Positions 54,835 to 63,431 of a stretch of 64,000 bases of DNA are shown here, one piece after another (position 1 is the stretch's first letter; every line of letters begins with the position of its first letter). Source of the DNA: Aliidiomarina sedimenti (GTDB lineage Bacteria > Pseudomonadota > Gammaproteobacteria > Enterobacterales > Alteromonadaceae); contig NZ_PIPN01000001.1 of the NCBI RefSeq assembly GCF_003986955.1, positions 744,001 through 808,000 on the forward strand, read 5' to 3'. The translations under genes were made by a program, and so were the position numbers. The notes beneath the pieces were generated by a model. That model made no database searches. It was given only the letters and a program-made list of their open reading frames with translations, and was not told the DNA's origin.

Positions 54835-54861
54835 AAAAAAACAGGCGCTCAAAGCGCCTGT
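54835..54861 (-). terminator. Intrinsic terminator for the secreted protein gene
   Basis: ACAGGCGCT and AGCGCCTGT pair around CAA; on the minus strand the stem is followed by T7 (the A7 at 54834-54840). It lies 26 nt after the stop at 54888. On the plus strand, after the DUF2058 gene, no T tract follows. Confidence 0.8.
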
Positions 54862-54887
54862 GTTGTGTGCCTGACCTGGTTCACAGG

Positions 54888-55349
54888 TTAGCTCGCTGGT
54901 TGATTGTACATTTCAATAACGATTTGCGGACTGCTGCCCATCATCAGATACTGTACTTTCAGGTTTTTTGCACTGCTTACATCACCGGGCACGACATCGA
55001 ATGCCAGTCCGTTGCCATTCTGTGGTACTGAAACCTGAGTCAGGCTGCGTACAGAATTGTATTCACCGACCAGGTCAGCCGACGAGGCACCATTGACCTC
55101 ATAGACATTGACGCTATGTTCAAAATTGCGCTCGGTCATGGCAGTAATTTCGACCTCGCTACCAGCGGCGATGCCATTGAGCGTAAAGCAGTTCGCCCAC
55201 TGCCCTTTTTCATCAAGCTGCAGCTCTACTGGCTGACGATCCTGCAGTTCCACACACTGACCTAAGTCCTCCACTGCTGAGGCCGTCCCCACGGCCATTA
55301 AAGTTCCAACTGATAGTGCTAGCACGGTTGCGTTAAGAGATTTTTTCAT
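54888..55349 (-). CDS. Hypothetical secreted protein
   Basis: A 153-residue protein not recognised. A signal peptide (MKKSLNATVLALSVGTLMAVGTASA) precedes a mature part of about 128 residues with two Cys (LGQCVELQ and WANCFTLNG), probably a disulfide, and a beta-rich pattern (PVELQLDEKGQWANCFTLNGIAAGSEVEITAM, LKVQYLMMGSSPQIVIEMYN). It has its own terminator. It may be periplasmic; no partner is suggested by neighbours. Confidence 0.6.
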   Translation of the reverse strand: MKKSLNATVLALSVGTLMAVGTASAVEDLGQCVELQDRQPVELQLDEKGQWANCFTLNGIAAGSEVEITAMTERNFEHSVNVYEVNGASSADLVGEYNSVRSLTQVSVPQNGNGLAFDVVPGDVSSAKNLKVQYLMMGSSPQIVIEMYNQPAS

Positions 55350-55488
55350 AGTTCTACACCCTTTTTACTTACTTTATTATAATGTCTTCTTCGCTTTCGG
55401 TTTTATCGAAGCTAGGCCTCTGCTGCAATAGCTAGAAATGTAAAGGTTGCTAAGCTGTTGCAAACACGTGAATTATTTTTTAACCAAC

Positions 55489-55640
55489 TCACCCTTTTGG
55501 GTGACATTTGGAAAACCCAGGGTCGGACTCTGGTAACTCAATTGCCTTTGGATCTGCGCAGTGGTATTATTCGCCGCCCCTTAAATAGGGGACCGAGCCG
55601 GCTTCTGGTCGCGGTTGTCGGCACATACACATTTTTGGAG
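55489..55640 (+). promoter_or_regulatory. Structured leader of rplY
   Basis: The 298 bp between the secreted protein gene and rplY hold no convincing gene. The last 160 nt contain several hairpins: TCACCC-TTTT-GGGTGA (55489-55504), ACCCAGGGTC-GG-ACTCTGGT (55515-55534, one bulge), CCCCT-TAAAT-AGGGG (55577-55591), and a G/C-rich tail to 55620, followed by the GGAG site at about 55638. In E. coli and relatives rplY is under autogenous translational control through its 5' leader, so an L25-binding leader is a reasonable inference. Confidence 0.45.
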
Positions 55641-55647
55641 AATTCAA

Positions 55648-56298
55648 ATGTCTCAACCTAATTATGCTTTTAATGCTGAAATCCGTACCGACATGGGTAA
55701 AGGTGCGAGCCGCCGCCTGCGTCGCGAAGGTAAAGTTCCAGCAGTTTTATACGGTGCAGGCAAAGAAGCCGTAGCACTGACTTTAGAGCACGACAAAGTC
55801 AACAACGCCGCTGATCACGAAGGTTTCTACTCGCACATTCTGACCCTGACTATCGATGGCAAGAAAGTAGAAGCAATCGTTAAAGATATGCAACGTCACC
55901 CGTTCAAACTGAAAATCCTGCACCTGGATTTCCAGCGCGTTGATGCTAAACAGGAACTTCACACCAACGTTCCATTGCACTTCCTCAATGAAGAAGATGC
56001 ACAGAAAGCTGGCGGTGTTATCGTTCACCATCTGAACGAAGTTGAAATCACTGTATTGCCAAAAGATCTGCCTGAGTATATCGAAATCGATCTGGCTGGC
56101 ATGAACGTTGGTGATAACATCCACCTGACCGATCTGAAACTGCCTAAAGGTGTTACTTTAGTTGAACTAACTAAAGGTGATGACCACGATCAGGTAGTAG
56201 TGACGGTTTCTGCGAAGAAAACTGAAGCGGAAGAAACTGCTGACGACGCTGCTCCAAGCGAAGAAAGCGACGCTGACGAAAGCGCAGATAAAGAGTAA
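55648..56298 (+). CDS. rplY: 50S ribosomal protein L25 (CTC/TL5 long type)
   Basis: Binds 5S rRNA in the 50S subunit. From ATG 55648 (GGAG upstream) 216 residues: an N-terminal L25 domain ([45 protein letters not shown]), then the extra TL5/CTC beta domain ([43 protein letters not shown]) and an acidic tail ([21 protein letters not shown]). Enterobacterial L25 has only the first domain; the long form is usual in pseudomonads and alteromonads. The start 33 bp earlier is unsupported. Confidence 0.96.
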   Translation: MSQPNYAFNAEIRTDMGKGASRRLRREGKVPAVLYGAGKEAVALTLEHDKVNNAADHEGFYSHILTLTIDGKKVEAIVKDMQRHPFKLKILHLDFQRVDAKQELHTNVPLHFLNEEDAQKAGGVIVHHLNEVEITVLPKDLPEYIEIDLAGMNVGDNIHLTDLKLPKGVTLVELTKGDDHDQVVVTVSAKKTEAEETADDAAPSEESDADESADKE

Positions 56299-56318
56299 TC
56301 CTCTTACATCAGGACTGT

Positions 56319-56912
56319 ATGTTGACAGCAAACCTGAAGTTAATCGTGGGCCTGGCGAATCCAGGCCCCGAATATCAACACACACGGCATAATGCCGGAG
56401 CCTGGTTGGTCGACTCAGTCGCCCGACGCTTTAACACCACCCTGTCCCCCGATAGTAAATTCTACGGTCTCAGTGGACGCCTGAGCGCGCCCTATGCTGA
56501 TACCCGTCTGCTGATCCCTACCACCTATATGAACCGAAGTGGTAAAGCGGTAGGTGCCATGGCAAACTTTTTTAAACTCACTGCAGACGACATTCTGGTC
56601 GTTCATGATGAGCTCGATTTGCCACCTGGAGTAGCGAAATTTAAAACCGGTGGCGGTCATGGTGGTCACAATGGCTTAAAAGACATCATCTCCGCGCTGG
56701 GTGGCGACAATAGTTTTCATCGGCTGCGTATTGGTATCGGACACCCCGGACACAAAGACAAAGTGACCGGTTATGTACTGGGCAAAGCGCCCCAGTCCGA
56801 GCAGCAATTGATGGACAGTATTGTCGATGACGCCGCACGTAGTATTGAAATTGTTTTGCGAGACGGTTATACCGCGGCAAAACAGTATTTACATTCGATC
56901 AAAGCAGAGTAA
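56319..56912 (+). CDS. pth: Peptidyl-tRNA hydrolase
   Basis: Releases tRNA from peptidyl-tRNA that dropped off ribosomes. 197 residues (E. coli 194): [25 protein letters not shown] with the catalytic His, [52 protein letters not shown], and [22 protein letters not shown]. It lies 20 bp after rplY and 11 bp before ychF, one operon. Confidence 0.97.
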   Translation: MLTANLKLIVGLANPGPEYQHTRHNAGAWLVDSVARRFNTTLSPDSKFYGLSGRLSAPYADTRLLIPTTYMNRSGKAVGAMANFFKLTADDILVVHDELDLPPGVAKFKTGGGHGGHNGLKDIISALGGDNSFHRLRIGIGHPGHKDKVTGYVLGKAPQSEQQLMDSIVDDAARSIEIVLRDGYTAAKQYLHSIKAE

Positions 56913-56923
56913 CAGGAACAATT

Positions 56924-58015
56924 ATGGGTTTTAAATGCGGTATCGTAGGTTTACCAAACGTTGGTAAGTCGACCCTTTTTAATGCACTGACCAAGGCTGG
57001 CATCGACGCCGCAAACTTCCCGTTTTGTACCATCGAGCCCAATACCGGGGTCGTTGCTGTACCAGACGAACGTCTTGACGCCCTGGCCGCGATCGTAAAG
57101 CCACAAAAAATCATTCCTACCACCATGGAATTTGTGGATATCGCCGGATTGGTCAAAGGGGCATCAAAAGGTGAAGGGCTGGGTAATCAGTTCCTTGCCA
57201 ACATCCGTGAAACGGATGCCATCGGTCATGTTGTTCGTTGTTTTAACGATGAGAATGTGGTCCATGTGAATGGCCGAGTCGATCCGTTAGAAGACATTGA
57301 TACCATCAATACCGAACTGGCACTGGCTGACCTGGATTCGGTAGAAAAATCCATTCACCGCTTAGGCAAGAAAGCAAAAGGCGGCGACAAACAGGCGAAA
57401 GCTGAAATTGCAGTGTTGGAAAAACTGCTGCCGACGCTGGAAGAAGGCAGTATGGCGCGCAGTGTCACGCTGAGCGACGATGAGCGCCGCACCATTCGCT
57501 CTCATAACCTGTTAACCCTAAAGCCGACCATGTATATCTGCAACGTGGCTGAAGACGGCTTTAGCGACAATCCGATGCTTGAGCAGGTGCAGGAAATTGC
57601 CAGCCGCGAAAATGCGATTGTGGTTCCGGTTTGTGCGGCCATCGAAGCTGAAATTTCAGAGCTTGATGACGCTGACAAAGAAGAATTCCTCAGTGAAATG
57701 GGTTTAACTGAGCCTGGTCTGAATCGTGTTATCCGTGCAGGCTATGAATTATTGAACCTGCATACGTACTTTACCGCTGGCGTCAAAGAAGTGCGTGCCT
57801 GGACCATCCCGGTCAACAGTACCGCTCCCCAAGCAGCCGGTAAGATCCATACCGACTTTGAGAAAGGCTTCATTCGCGCTGAAATTGTTGGCTATGATGA
57901 TTTCATTGATAATAATGGAGAACAAGGCGCAAAAGACGCTGGTAAATGGCGCCTTGAAGGCAAAGATTACATTGTCAAAGATGGTGATGTTATTCACTTC
58001 CGCTTTAATGTTTAA
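56924..58015 (+). CDS. ychF: Redox-sensitive ATPase/GTPase YchF (OLA1 family)
   Basis: A universally conserved Obg-related P-loop ATPase associated with ribosomes. 363 residues identical in size to E. coli Ych[41 protein letters not shown] (Walker A), [30 protein letters not shown] (G3), a helical insert, and the TGS domain at the C-terminus ([44 protein letters not shown]). pth-ychF order is standard. Confidence 0.98.
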   Translation: MGFKCGIVGLPNVGKSTLFNALTKAGIDAANFPFCTIEPNTGVVAVPDERLDALAAIVKPQKIIPTTMEFVDIAGLVKGASKGEGLGNQFLANIRETDAIGHVVRCFNDENVVHVNGRVDPLEDIDTINTELALADLDSVEKSIHRLGKKAKGGDKQAKAEIAVLEKLLPTLEEGSMARSVTLSDDERRTIRSHNLLTLKPTMYICNVAEDGFSDNPMLEQVQEIASRENAIVVPVCAAIEAEISELDDADKEEFLSEMGLTEPGLNRVIRAGYELLNLHTYFTAGVKEVRAWTIPVNSTAPQAAGKIHTDFEKGFIRAEIVGYDDFIDNNGEQGAKDAGKWRLEGKDYIVKDGDVIHFRFNV

Positions 58016-58051
58016 CATTCACGTTTAACATGAACGTTTAAAGCAGCGCAT

Positions 58052-58080
58052 ACAACAGCCACCGCTCAGGTGGCTGTTGT
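58052..58080. terminator. Perfect 12-bp hairpin at the ychF/EAL convergence
   Basis: ACAACAGCCACC and GGTGGCTGTTGT pair around GCTCA. It covers the stop codon of the minus-strand EAL gene and begins 36 nt after the ychF stop. It lacks a T tract on both strands, so it may instead protect 3' ends. Confidence 0.5.
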
Positions 58081-58968
58081 CATTTCCTCTTTAACTTCCT
58101 CACTCTCGTCAGCCGCCGGGTCGGGTCGTTGCTGGCTCAGCCAGCGCAGAAAATCAGCTTCAGTTAACGGCTTTGAAAAGTAATACCCTTGCAGATAATC
58201 ACAACCCGCCTGTTGTAAAAGCCGCTTGATCTGAGCGTCTTCGACGCCCTCTGCTACCACCTGCAAGCCAAGACTATGAGCAAGTTCAATAACTGACTTT
58301 AGCATCATCCACCATCCCCGCCCCTGGTCTTTCCGCTTGCCAGTGCCGGCAGCAGATTTCACTTCCGCCTCCAGCGCCTGAATCAGACTTCGATCCAGCT
58401 TCACTTCGCTGACCGGTAATTGACCCAATTGCATCAAATGCGCATGGCCACTGCCAAAGTCATCCAGCGCGACCTTAAAACCAGCCGCAATCAACTCTGT
58501 CACATGCTGAGCAGCCAAGGCCGGATCGCGCATAGGTGCTGTTTCAGTCACTTCCAACGTCAGTTGAGCAGGCTCAAGACCGTCCATGACGACCGCCCGG
58601 GTCAATTCTCGCAACAGGTAGGGATGCTCGAGATCAAGCACTGAAATATTAATTGCCAATTGCACTCTAAACCCCAGTTGACGCCATTTAAGCAGGTAGG
58701 CGACGGACTGGCGAATGACCCATAGAGTTATCCGGTGAATAACACCATATTGCTCTGCCAACGGGATAAACTCAGCGGCACTGACACTGCCAAGCGTCGG
58801 GCTATACCAGCGCAATAAGGCTTCTACTGCATACAGCCTGTCATTTCGGCCATCCATCTGAGGTTGAAAAACCAGGCTGAATTCCTGATCGAAATCGGCG
58901 CGCCGTAATGTTGATACGATGCACTCTTGTCGTTTTAACCGTTGCTTATCAACCAACCGTCGATACAT
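58066..58968 (-). CDS. EAL-domain cyclic-di-GMP phosphodiesterase
   Basis: A stand-alone EAL protein of 300 residues with no sensor domain. Catalytic elements are present: EALLRW, the Asn in LAINISVLDL, ExTE in LEVTETAPM, DDFGSGHAHL, KLD in SEVKLDRSLI, EGVED and LQGYYFSKP. It therefore looks active. An insertion of about 20 residues (EVKSAAGTGKRKDQGRG) lies between KLD and the helix before EGVED. It converges with ychF. Confidence 0.88.
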   Translation of the reverse strand: MYRRLVDKQRLKRQECIVSTLRRADFDQEFSLVFQPQMDGRNDRLYAVEALLRWYSPTLGSVSAAEFIPLAEQYGVIHRITLWVIRQSVAYLLKWRQLGFRVQLAINISVLDLEHPYLLRELTRAVVMDGLEPAQLTLEVTETAPMRDPALAAQHVTELIAAGFKVALDDFGSGHAHLMQLGQLPVSEVKLDRSLIQALEAEVKSAAGTGKRKDQGRGWWMMLKSVIELAHSLGLQVVAEGVEDAQIKRLLQQAGCDYLQGYYFSKPLTEADFLRWLSQQRPDPAADESEEVKEEMTTAT

Positions 58969-59193
58969 CCTTGCATCCTCCCGTTAGCGACTGAATTTAA
59001 AAGATAAAAGTGCAGGCCTTGAAGCCAGTCAAATAAACTCTAAGCTTACTGCTAACGTCTGGTTAAAAACAGCTGGTAAAGGTAGGATGCGTCAATGTCG
59101 CACAACATTGCCCCTCTCGACCGTCGGCTGGGACAGATACTCTGCGACCAGGTTCGTTACATCCAGGTACTGCGCAAAAAAAAGGAAGTCAGA

Positions 59194-60576
59194 ATGAAAG
59201 AAGCTCGCCTTGAACACGATAGTATGGGGGACGTGAGCGTCCCCGCAGATGCCCTGTATGGGGCACAGACGCAGCGCGCCATCGACAACTTCAAGCTCAG
59301 CGAATTGCGTATGCCATTCGCTTTTATCCGCGCCGTTGCATTAATCAAATACTGTGCAGCGGAAGCCAACGCTGAACTTGAATTACTAAGTGCGGACAAA
59401 GCTGACGCAATCAAGCAGGCCGCATTAGAAGTTTTTGAAGGCCAGTGGCAGAAGCAATTCCCGGTCGATATTTTTCAGACTGGTTCCGGCACCAGTACCA
59501 ATATGAACGTGAATGAAGTGCTCGCTCAACTAGCCAGCCGCGGCTCAGGCCTGACCATCCATCCAAACGACGATGTAAACCTCGGACAAAGTAGCAACGA
59601 TGTCATCCCTACTGCGATTCAGATATCAGCAGCGCGACGTATCACACGTAAACTGCAGCCTGCCCTTTCCCACCTGGAAAACGTTATTCTGAGCAAGGCT
59701 GATCAATTGCATGACATCGTTAAGACAGGTCGAACTCACCTGATGGATGCCATGCCACTGACCATGCAACAGGAATTACAAACCTGGGCCTTTCAGGTCA
59801 AACAGTGTCAGCAACGACTGGATGCCCTCCTGCCCCAGCTTCAGGCACTGCCGCAGGGAGGAACAGCAATCGGCACCGGCATTAATTCGCATCCACAGTT
59901 TGCCGAACGGTTCTGCGCCAGCCTGACCAGCTTTACTGAAATGGAGTTTGTTGAAAGTGAGAACAAGTTTGCGGGCATTGCATCGCAGGACTTATCCGTT
60001 GCGACCATGGGCGAACTGGCTTCAATTGCCTCCTGCCTGATGAAAATCAGCAATGACTTACGCTGGATGAATAGCGGCCCGCTCTCCGGACTGGGTGAAA
60101 TTGAACTGCAGGCATTGCAGCCCGGCAGCAGTATTATGCCTGGTAAAGTAAACCCGGTGATACCAGAAGCAGTCGCAATGACCTGCGCGCAGGTATTTGG
60201 CAATCAAACCACAGTTAGTATCGCGGCTCAGTCCGGCAATTTTCAGCTCAACGTAATGCTGCCGGTCATCGCTTACAATTTACTGCAGGCGACCGAGCTC
60301 ATGACCAATGCCAGTTATGCCCTGGCCGATCAGGCAATCCAGAGTTTCACTGCCAACCAGCAACAGGTGCAGAAAGCGCTGGATAAGAATCCAATTCTGG
60401 TCACTGCTCTCAATCCGGAAATCGGCTATGAAAAAGCCGCTGAAATTGCCAAAAAGGCCTATCAGGAAAAACGACCAGTGCTGGACGTTGCCGATGAAAT
60501 GACGGACCTTGGCCGTGACCGACTCAGCAGCTTGCTCGACCCGAAGAAACTGACCAGCGGTGGACTGGCAGAGTAA
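59194..60576 (+). CDS. fumC: Class II fumarate hydratase
   Basis: TCA-cycle interconversion of fumarate and malate by the iron-independent, oxidant-resistant type. From ATG 59194 (AAAAGGAAG upstream) 460 residues (E. coli FumC 467): EHDSMGDVSVPADALYGAQTQRAIDNF, FQTGSGTSTNMNVNEVLAQLAS, HPNDDVNLGQSSNDVIPTAIQI, GRTHLMDAMPLTMQQE, and the signature GSSIMPGKVNPVIPEA. An in-frame ATG at 59095 would add 33 residues with no family counterpart. Confidence 0.95.
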   Translation: MKEARLEHDSMGDVSVPADALYGAQTQRAIDNFKLSELRMPFAFIRAVALIKYCAAEANAELELLSADKADAIKQAALEVFEGQWQKQFPVDIFQTGSGTSTNMNVNEVLAQLASRGSGLTIHPNDDVNLGQSSNDVIPTAIQISAARRITRKLQPALSHLENVILSKADQLHDIVKTGRTHLMDAMPLTMQQELQTWAFQVKQCQQRLDALLPQLQALPQGGTAIGTGINSHPQFAERFCASLTSFTEMEFVESENKFAGIASQDLSVATMGELASIASCLMKISNDLRWMNSGPLSGLGEIELQALQPGSSIMPGKVNPVIPEAVAMTCAQVFGNQTTVSIAAQSGNFQLNVMLPVIAYNLLQATELMTNASYALADQAIQSFTANQQQVQKALDKNPILVTALNPEIGYEKAAEIAKKAYQEKRPVLDVADEMTDLGRDRLSSLLDPKKLTSGGLAE

Positions 60577-60625
60577 TTTGTCTGGTCTACACCTGGCTGC
60601 TTGCAGTCCAACCTAAGGAAGTTTT

Positions 60626-61288
60626 ATGAGTCATGTTCTGATTACAGGCGCCAACCGTGGAATTGGTTTGGCCCTATGCAAACACTATAAGAAAGCGGGT
60701 TATCAGGTCACCGCCGTATGTCGTACCCCGTCCGATGAGCTCAAAGCGCTGGCGGTGAATATCATTCAAGGAATCGATGTCACCGACGCCTCCCAGCTAC
60801 TTTCGCTGAAAGCTCAACTGGGCGACACGCCGATCGACATTCTAATCAATAATGCGGGCGTGCTAACCCGGGAAAATCTTCAACATGCGCCAGCCGACGA
60901 TATCACCCGCCAGTTTCAGATCAACGCACTGGCACCTCTGCAGCTCACACTCGCCCTGCTACCGCTTTTAAACAAGGGCAGCAAAGTCATTATGATTACC
61001 TCGAGAATGGGCTCAATGACGGATAACGGGAGTGGCGGTTACTACGGCTACCGCATGTCCAAAGCCGCGCTCAACGCCGCTGGCGTTTCACTGGCGCGTG
61101 ATTTGAACGCGCAGGGCATTGCCGTCGCTTTGCTTCACCCCGGGTTCGTGCAAACCGAAATGGTCGGAAATCAAGGGGATATATCAGCCGATACGGCAGC
61201 AGAACGACTAGCCAAACGAGTGGACGATCTGTCGTTAAGCAGCAGCGGACAGTTTAAACACAGCAACGGGGACGATTTGCCGTGGTAA
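60626..61288 (+). CDS. Short-chain dehydrogenase/reductase
   Basis: A 220-residue NAD(P)-dependent SDR: cofactor loop LITGANRGIGLALC, DILINNAGVL (NNAG), catalytic Ser in MITSRMGSMTD, and YGYRMSKAAL for the YxxxK pair, then LHPGFVQTEMVG. This resembles the C-factor-like/YciK-adjacent SDRs with unknown small-molecule substrate. TAAGGAAG precedes the ATG. It is 49 bp after fumC and may be cotranscribed. Confidence 0.85.
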   Translation: MSHVLITGANRGIGLALCKHYKKAGYQVTAVCRTPSDELKALAVNIIQGIDVTDASQLLSLKAQLGDTPIDILINNAGVLTRENLQHAPADDITRQFQINALAPLQLTLALLPLLNKGSKVIMITSRMGSMTDNGSGGYYGYRMSKAALNAAGVSLARDLNAQGIAVALLHPGFVQTEMVGNQGDISADTAAERLAKRVDDLSLSSSGQFKHSNGDDLPW

Positions 61289-61363
61289 CTGTTGCTCTTT
61301 TCATCAGTTCAGTGCTTTTTTGAGCAGTTAGACGTGAAAATAGCTTTTTTTTAGCGAAAGGTG

Positions 61364-61392
61364 TTGACCCGCCCGCACCTAATTCGCATAAT
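61364..61392 (+). promoter_or_regulatory. Promoter of the tRNA cluster
   Basis: TTGACC (61364-61369) and CATAAT (61387-61392) are separated by 17 bp and followed by the G/C-rich discriminator ACGCGCCG, as is usual for stringently controlled stable-RNA promoters. It lies 42 bp before the first tRNA. Confidence 0.7.
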
Positions 61393-61433
61393 ACGCGCCG
61401 TTGCTCAGCGAGCACGACAACAACTTGATTTAA

Positions 61434-61510
61434 GGCTACGTAGCTCAGTTGGTTAGAGCACATCACTCATAATGATGGGGTCGCAGGTTCGAATCCCGCC
61501 GTAGCCACCA
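61434..61510 (+). tRNA. tRNA-Met (CAT), elongator type
   Basis: A 77-nt cloverleaf with encoded CCA. The acceptor GGCTACG pairs with CGTAGCC; D-loop AGCTCAGTTGGTTAGAGC; anticodon stem CATCA/TGATG with loop CTCATAA (CAT); T-arm GGTTCGAATCC. The G1-C72 pair indicates the elongator rather than the initiator type. A paired first base and a CAT anticodon could also be an Ile2 tRNA, decided by modification. Confidence 0.9.
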
Positions 61511-61518
61511 ATCAAATT

Positions 61519-61603
61519 GCGGACGTGGTGGAATTGGTAGACACGCTGGATTTAGGTTCCAGTGCCGCAAGGTGTGAGAGTTCGAGTCTCTCCGTCCGCA
61601 CCA
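61519..61603 (+). tRNA. tRNA-Leu (TAG)
   Basis: An 85-nt class II tRNA with long variable arm (GTGCCGCAAGGTGT) and encoded CCA. Acceptor GCGGACG/CGTCCGC; anticodon stem CTGGA/TCCAG with loop TTTAGGT (TAG). Confidence 0.95.
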
Positions 61604-61617
61604 AAGTTGCATACCGT

Positions 61618-61692
61618 TGGGGTATAGCCAAGTGGTAAGGCAGCGGGTTTTGATCCCGCGATTCCCAGGTTCGAATCCTGGTACCCCAGCCA
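61618..61692 (+). tRNA. tRNA-Gln (TTG), copy 1
   Basis: A 75-nt tRNA with encoded CCA. Acceptor TGGGGTA/TACCCCA, the U1-A72 pair typical of Gln; anticodon stem GCGGG/CCCGC with loop TTTTGAT (TTG). Confidence 0.95.
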
Positions 61693-61733
61693 CTTGCAAT
61701 GTCGTTGCGAACTGAATACCGACCAGATACTGT

Positions 61734-61808
61734 TGGGGTATAGCCAAGTGGTAAGGCAGCGGGTTTTGATCCCGCGATTCCCAGGTTCGAATCCTGGTAC
61801 CCCAGCCA
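61734..61808 (+). tRNA. tRNA-Gln (TTG), copy 2
   Basis: Identical in all 75 positions to copy 1, 41 bp further on, with an unrelated spacer. Anticodon TTG, encoded CCA. Confidence 0.95.
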
Positions 61809-61822
61809 TATCACTCTAAGTT

Positions 61823-61909
61823 GCGGTGGTGGCGGAATTGGTAGACGCGCTAGCTTCAGGTGCTAGTGTCCGAAAGGACGTGGGGGTTCAAGTCCCCCCC
61901 TCCGCACCA
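61823..61909 (+). tRNA. tRNA-Leu (CAG)
   Basis: An 87-nt class II tRNA with a long variable arm (TGTCCGAAAGGACGT) and encoded CCA. Anticodon stem CTAGC/GCTAG with loop TTCAGGT (CAG). It is the last gene of the cluster. Confidence 0.95.
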
Positions 61910-61953
61910 ACTTAGAATTGCTTAGGTAACCAATTGCTTAAGTAACAAAAAAT

Positions 61954-61977
61954 AGTCGCTTCGGCGACTTTTTTTGT
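61954..61977 (+). terminator. Terminator of the tRNA cluster
   Basis: AGTCGC and GCGACT form a stem capped by the stable TTCG tetraloop and followed by T7, 44 nt after the last tRNA. Confidence 0.92.
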
Positions 61978-62030
61978 GCCCGCTTTTTAAACATTCAACG
62001 TTCAGGCCCCGCGCTCGCATTTATTGAATC

Positions 62031-63209
62031 CTAAATTTTCCACACCCCGGACGCATAAGCACTGAGGATAGTGCGGCCAGGTTTGAATCGCTGTAACCCG
62101 GCAAGGATCAGATTGCGGGCTGCGGGAACAGCCCCTGTGTTGCGTTGAAAGCCCCAGGCGATGCTATCCATCGCCTGCGCCATCAGTTCGTTATCGGCAC
62201 GTCGTGCCACTGCATAGTGGCCTAACACACGACGCGTGGCCGTCTCAGCCTCCGGGTCCGCCATATCCATACCCTGCAATACCTCGAGCAACTTACGCAC
62301 GTCACGAAATCCGAGGTTGACCCCCTGGCCCGCCATAGGATGAATGGTATGCGCCGCGTCACCAAGTAGAATCGTACGCTGACGAACGTAATCGAGCGCG
62401 GTTTGCCGGGTCAATGGGAAACTGCCATGGCTAAGCAACGTAAAGTCGCCAATTTCGCGACTAAAACGTGCATTCAATACCTCTTGCAGCTGCTCTTGGC
62501 TGGCCTGCCAGGTTGCGACCTGTTGCCCACTGCCATACATAATCAAACACGCCTGATTGCCCTGCAAAGGTAACATCGCATGGATTTCACCATTGTCCGC
62601 AAAGCTCTCCCAGGTTGTTGCTGCGACCGGGTCAGTACACTGAACAGTGGTCAGTAAACAGCTCTGGCCGTAACGGCGCCCGGCAACACCAATACCTGAC
62701 TGCTGACGCACCTTGGATTGCGCCCCGTCACAGCCAAGCACCCATGAGAACTCGATCCGCTGACCTGACTCTGTCAGCGCCCAGCCCTGTTCTGAGTTCA
62801 AGCGATCAACAGAGGTCTCAATCACTTCAATCAACGGGTGACGTTGCAGCGCTTTCAGCAGCGCATACTGCAGCACGTTATTTTCAATCATGTACCCCAA
62901 AAATGCAGGCTTATCCGCATTGCCCATGGTCAGCCAGTTCTGGCCTTCTTTACGCACCGCCAGCTGATTAAATGGCTGCACGCGTAAATTTCTTAACTCA
63001 GGCCATACGCCCAGCTCATCAAGCATGCGGATGTTGTCTGTGGTTATCGCTGAAATACGCAAATCATAAGCGCCCTGACAATCCACCTCGTGCTGCGGTG
63101 ACGGTTCCAACACAGACACATGATACCCTTGGTGGGCCAGGCCCAGAGCGGCAGAAGCACCAACCATACCGGCACCAACGATCAGAATATCAGTTTGTAG
63201 ATTTGTCAT
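62031..63209 (-). CDS. ubiF: 3-demethoxyubiquinol 3-hydroxylase (UbiF, UbiH/COQ6 family)
   Basis: A FAD monooxygenase of ubiquinone synthesis, 392 residues (E. coli UbiF 391). N-terminal FAD loop ILIVGAGMVGASAALGLAHQGYHVSVLE; LRISAITTDNIRMLDELGVW; GYMIENNVLQYALLKAL; WVLGCDGAQSKVRQQSGIGV; LLGDAAHTIHPMAGQGVNLGFRDV. The segments GYM(I/V)ENxVLQ and YxQSCxLxxVQC, and the location beside a Met-Leu-Gln tRNA cluster as in E. coli, favour UbiF over UbiH or UbiI. AAGGAAAAAG precedes the ATG. Confidence 0.85.
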   Translation of the reverse strand: MTNLQTDILIVGAGMVGASAALGLAHQGYHVSVLEPSPQHEVDCQGAYDLRISAITTDNIRMLDELGVWPELRNLRVQPFNQLAVRKEGQNWLTMGNADKPAFLGYMIENNVLQYALLKALQRHPLIEVIETSVDRLNSEQGWALTESGQRIEFSWVLGCDGAQSKVRQQSGIGVAGRRYGQSCLLTTVQCTDPVAATTWESFADNGEIHAMLPLQGNQACLIMYGSGQQVATWQASQEQLQEVLNARFSREIGDFTLLSHGSFPLTRQTALDYVRQRTILLGDAAHTIHPMAGQGVNLGFRDVRKLLEVLQGMDMADPEAETATRRVLGHYAVARRADNELMAQAMDSIAWGFQRNTGAVPAARNLILAGLQRFKPGRTILSAYASGVWKI

Positions 63210-63431
63210 GCTTTTTCCTTACACGCCGCACGTTTTGAGCCCTTTAGTATGCCCGAAGCCGCCCCATTTTTATAATCCAGCCGCCCTCTTTTTTGTTCCT
63301 GCGCATGATTTAAATGCCTCCGTAGCTCATCGCCAGGCCCGATTCAGCGCCAATGACCTGCACCCAGGCATGCTTCATGGTATCCTGTGGCCTGACTGTA
63401 TTGCCCTCGGAATGAGCATTAAGGAAGTCGC

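Noticed and set aside
44200-55640. Genomic island with mobility genes
   Set aside because: No integrase, transposase, flanking direct repeat or tRNA boundary was seen; it is reported only as an insertion relative to Pseudomonas gene order.
61463-61814. Several open frames of 85-100 codons on the minus strand, with repeated sequence like GYQDSNLGIAGSKP
   Set aside because: They are the reverse complement of the tRNA-Leu and tRNA-Gln genes; this is a classic source of spurious hypothetical proteins.
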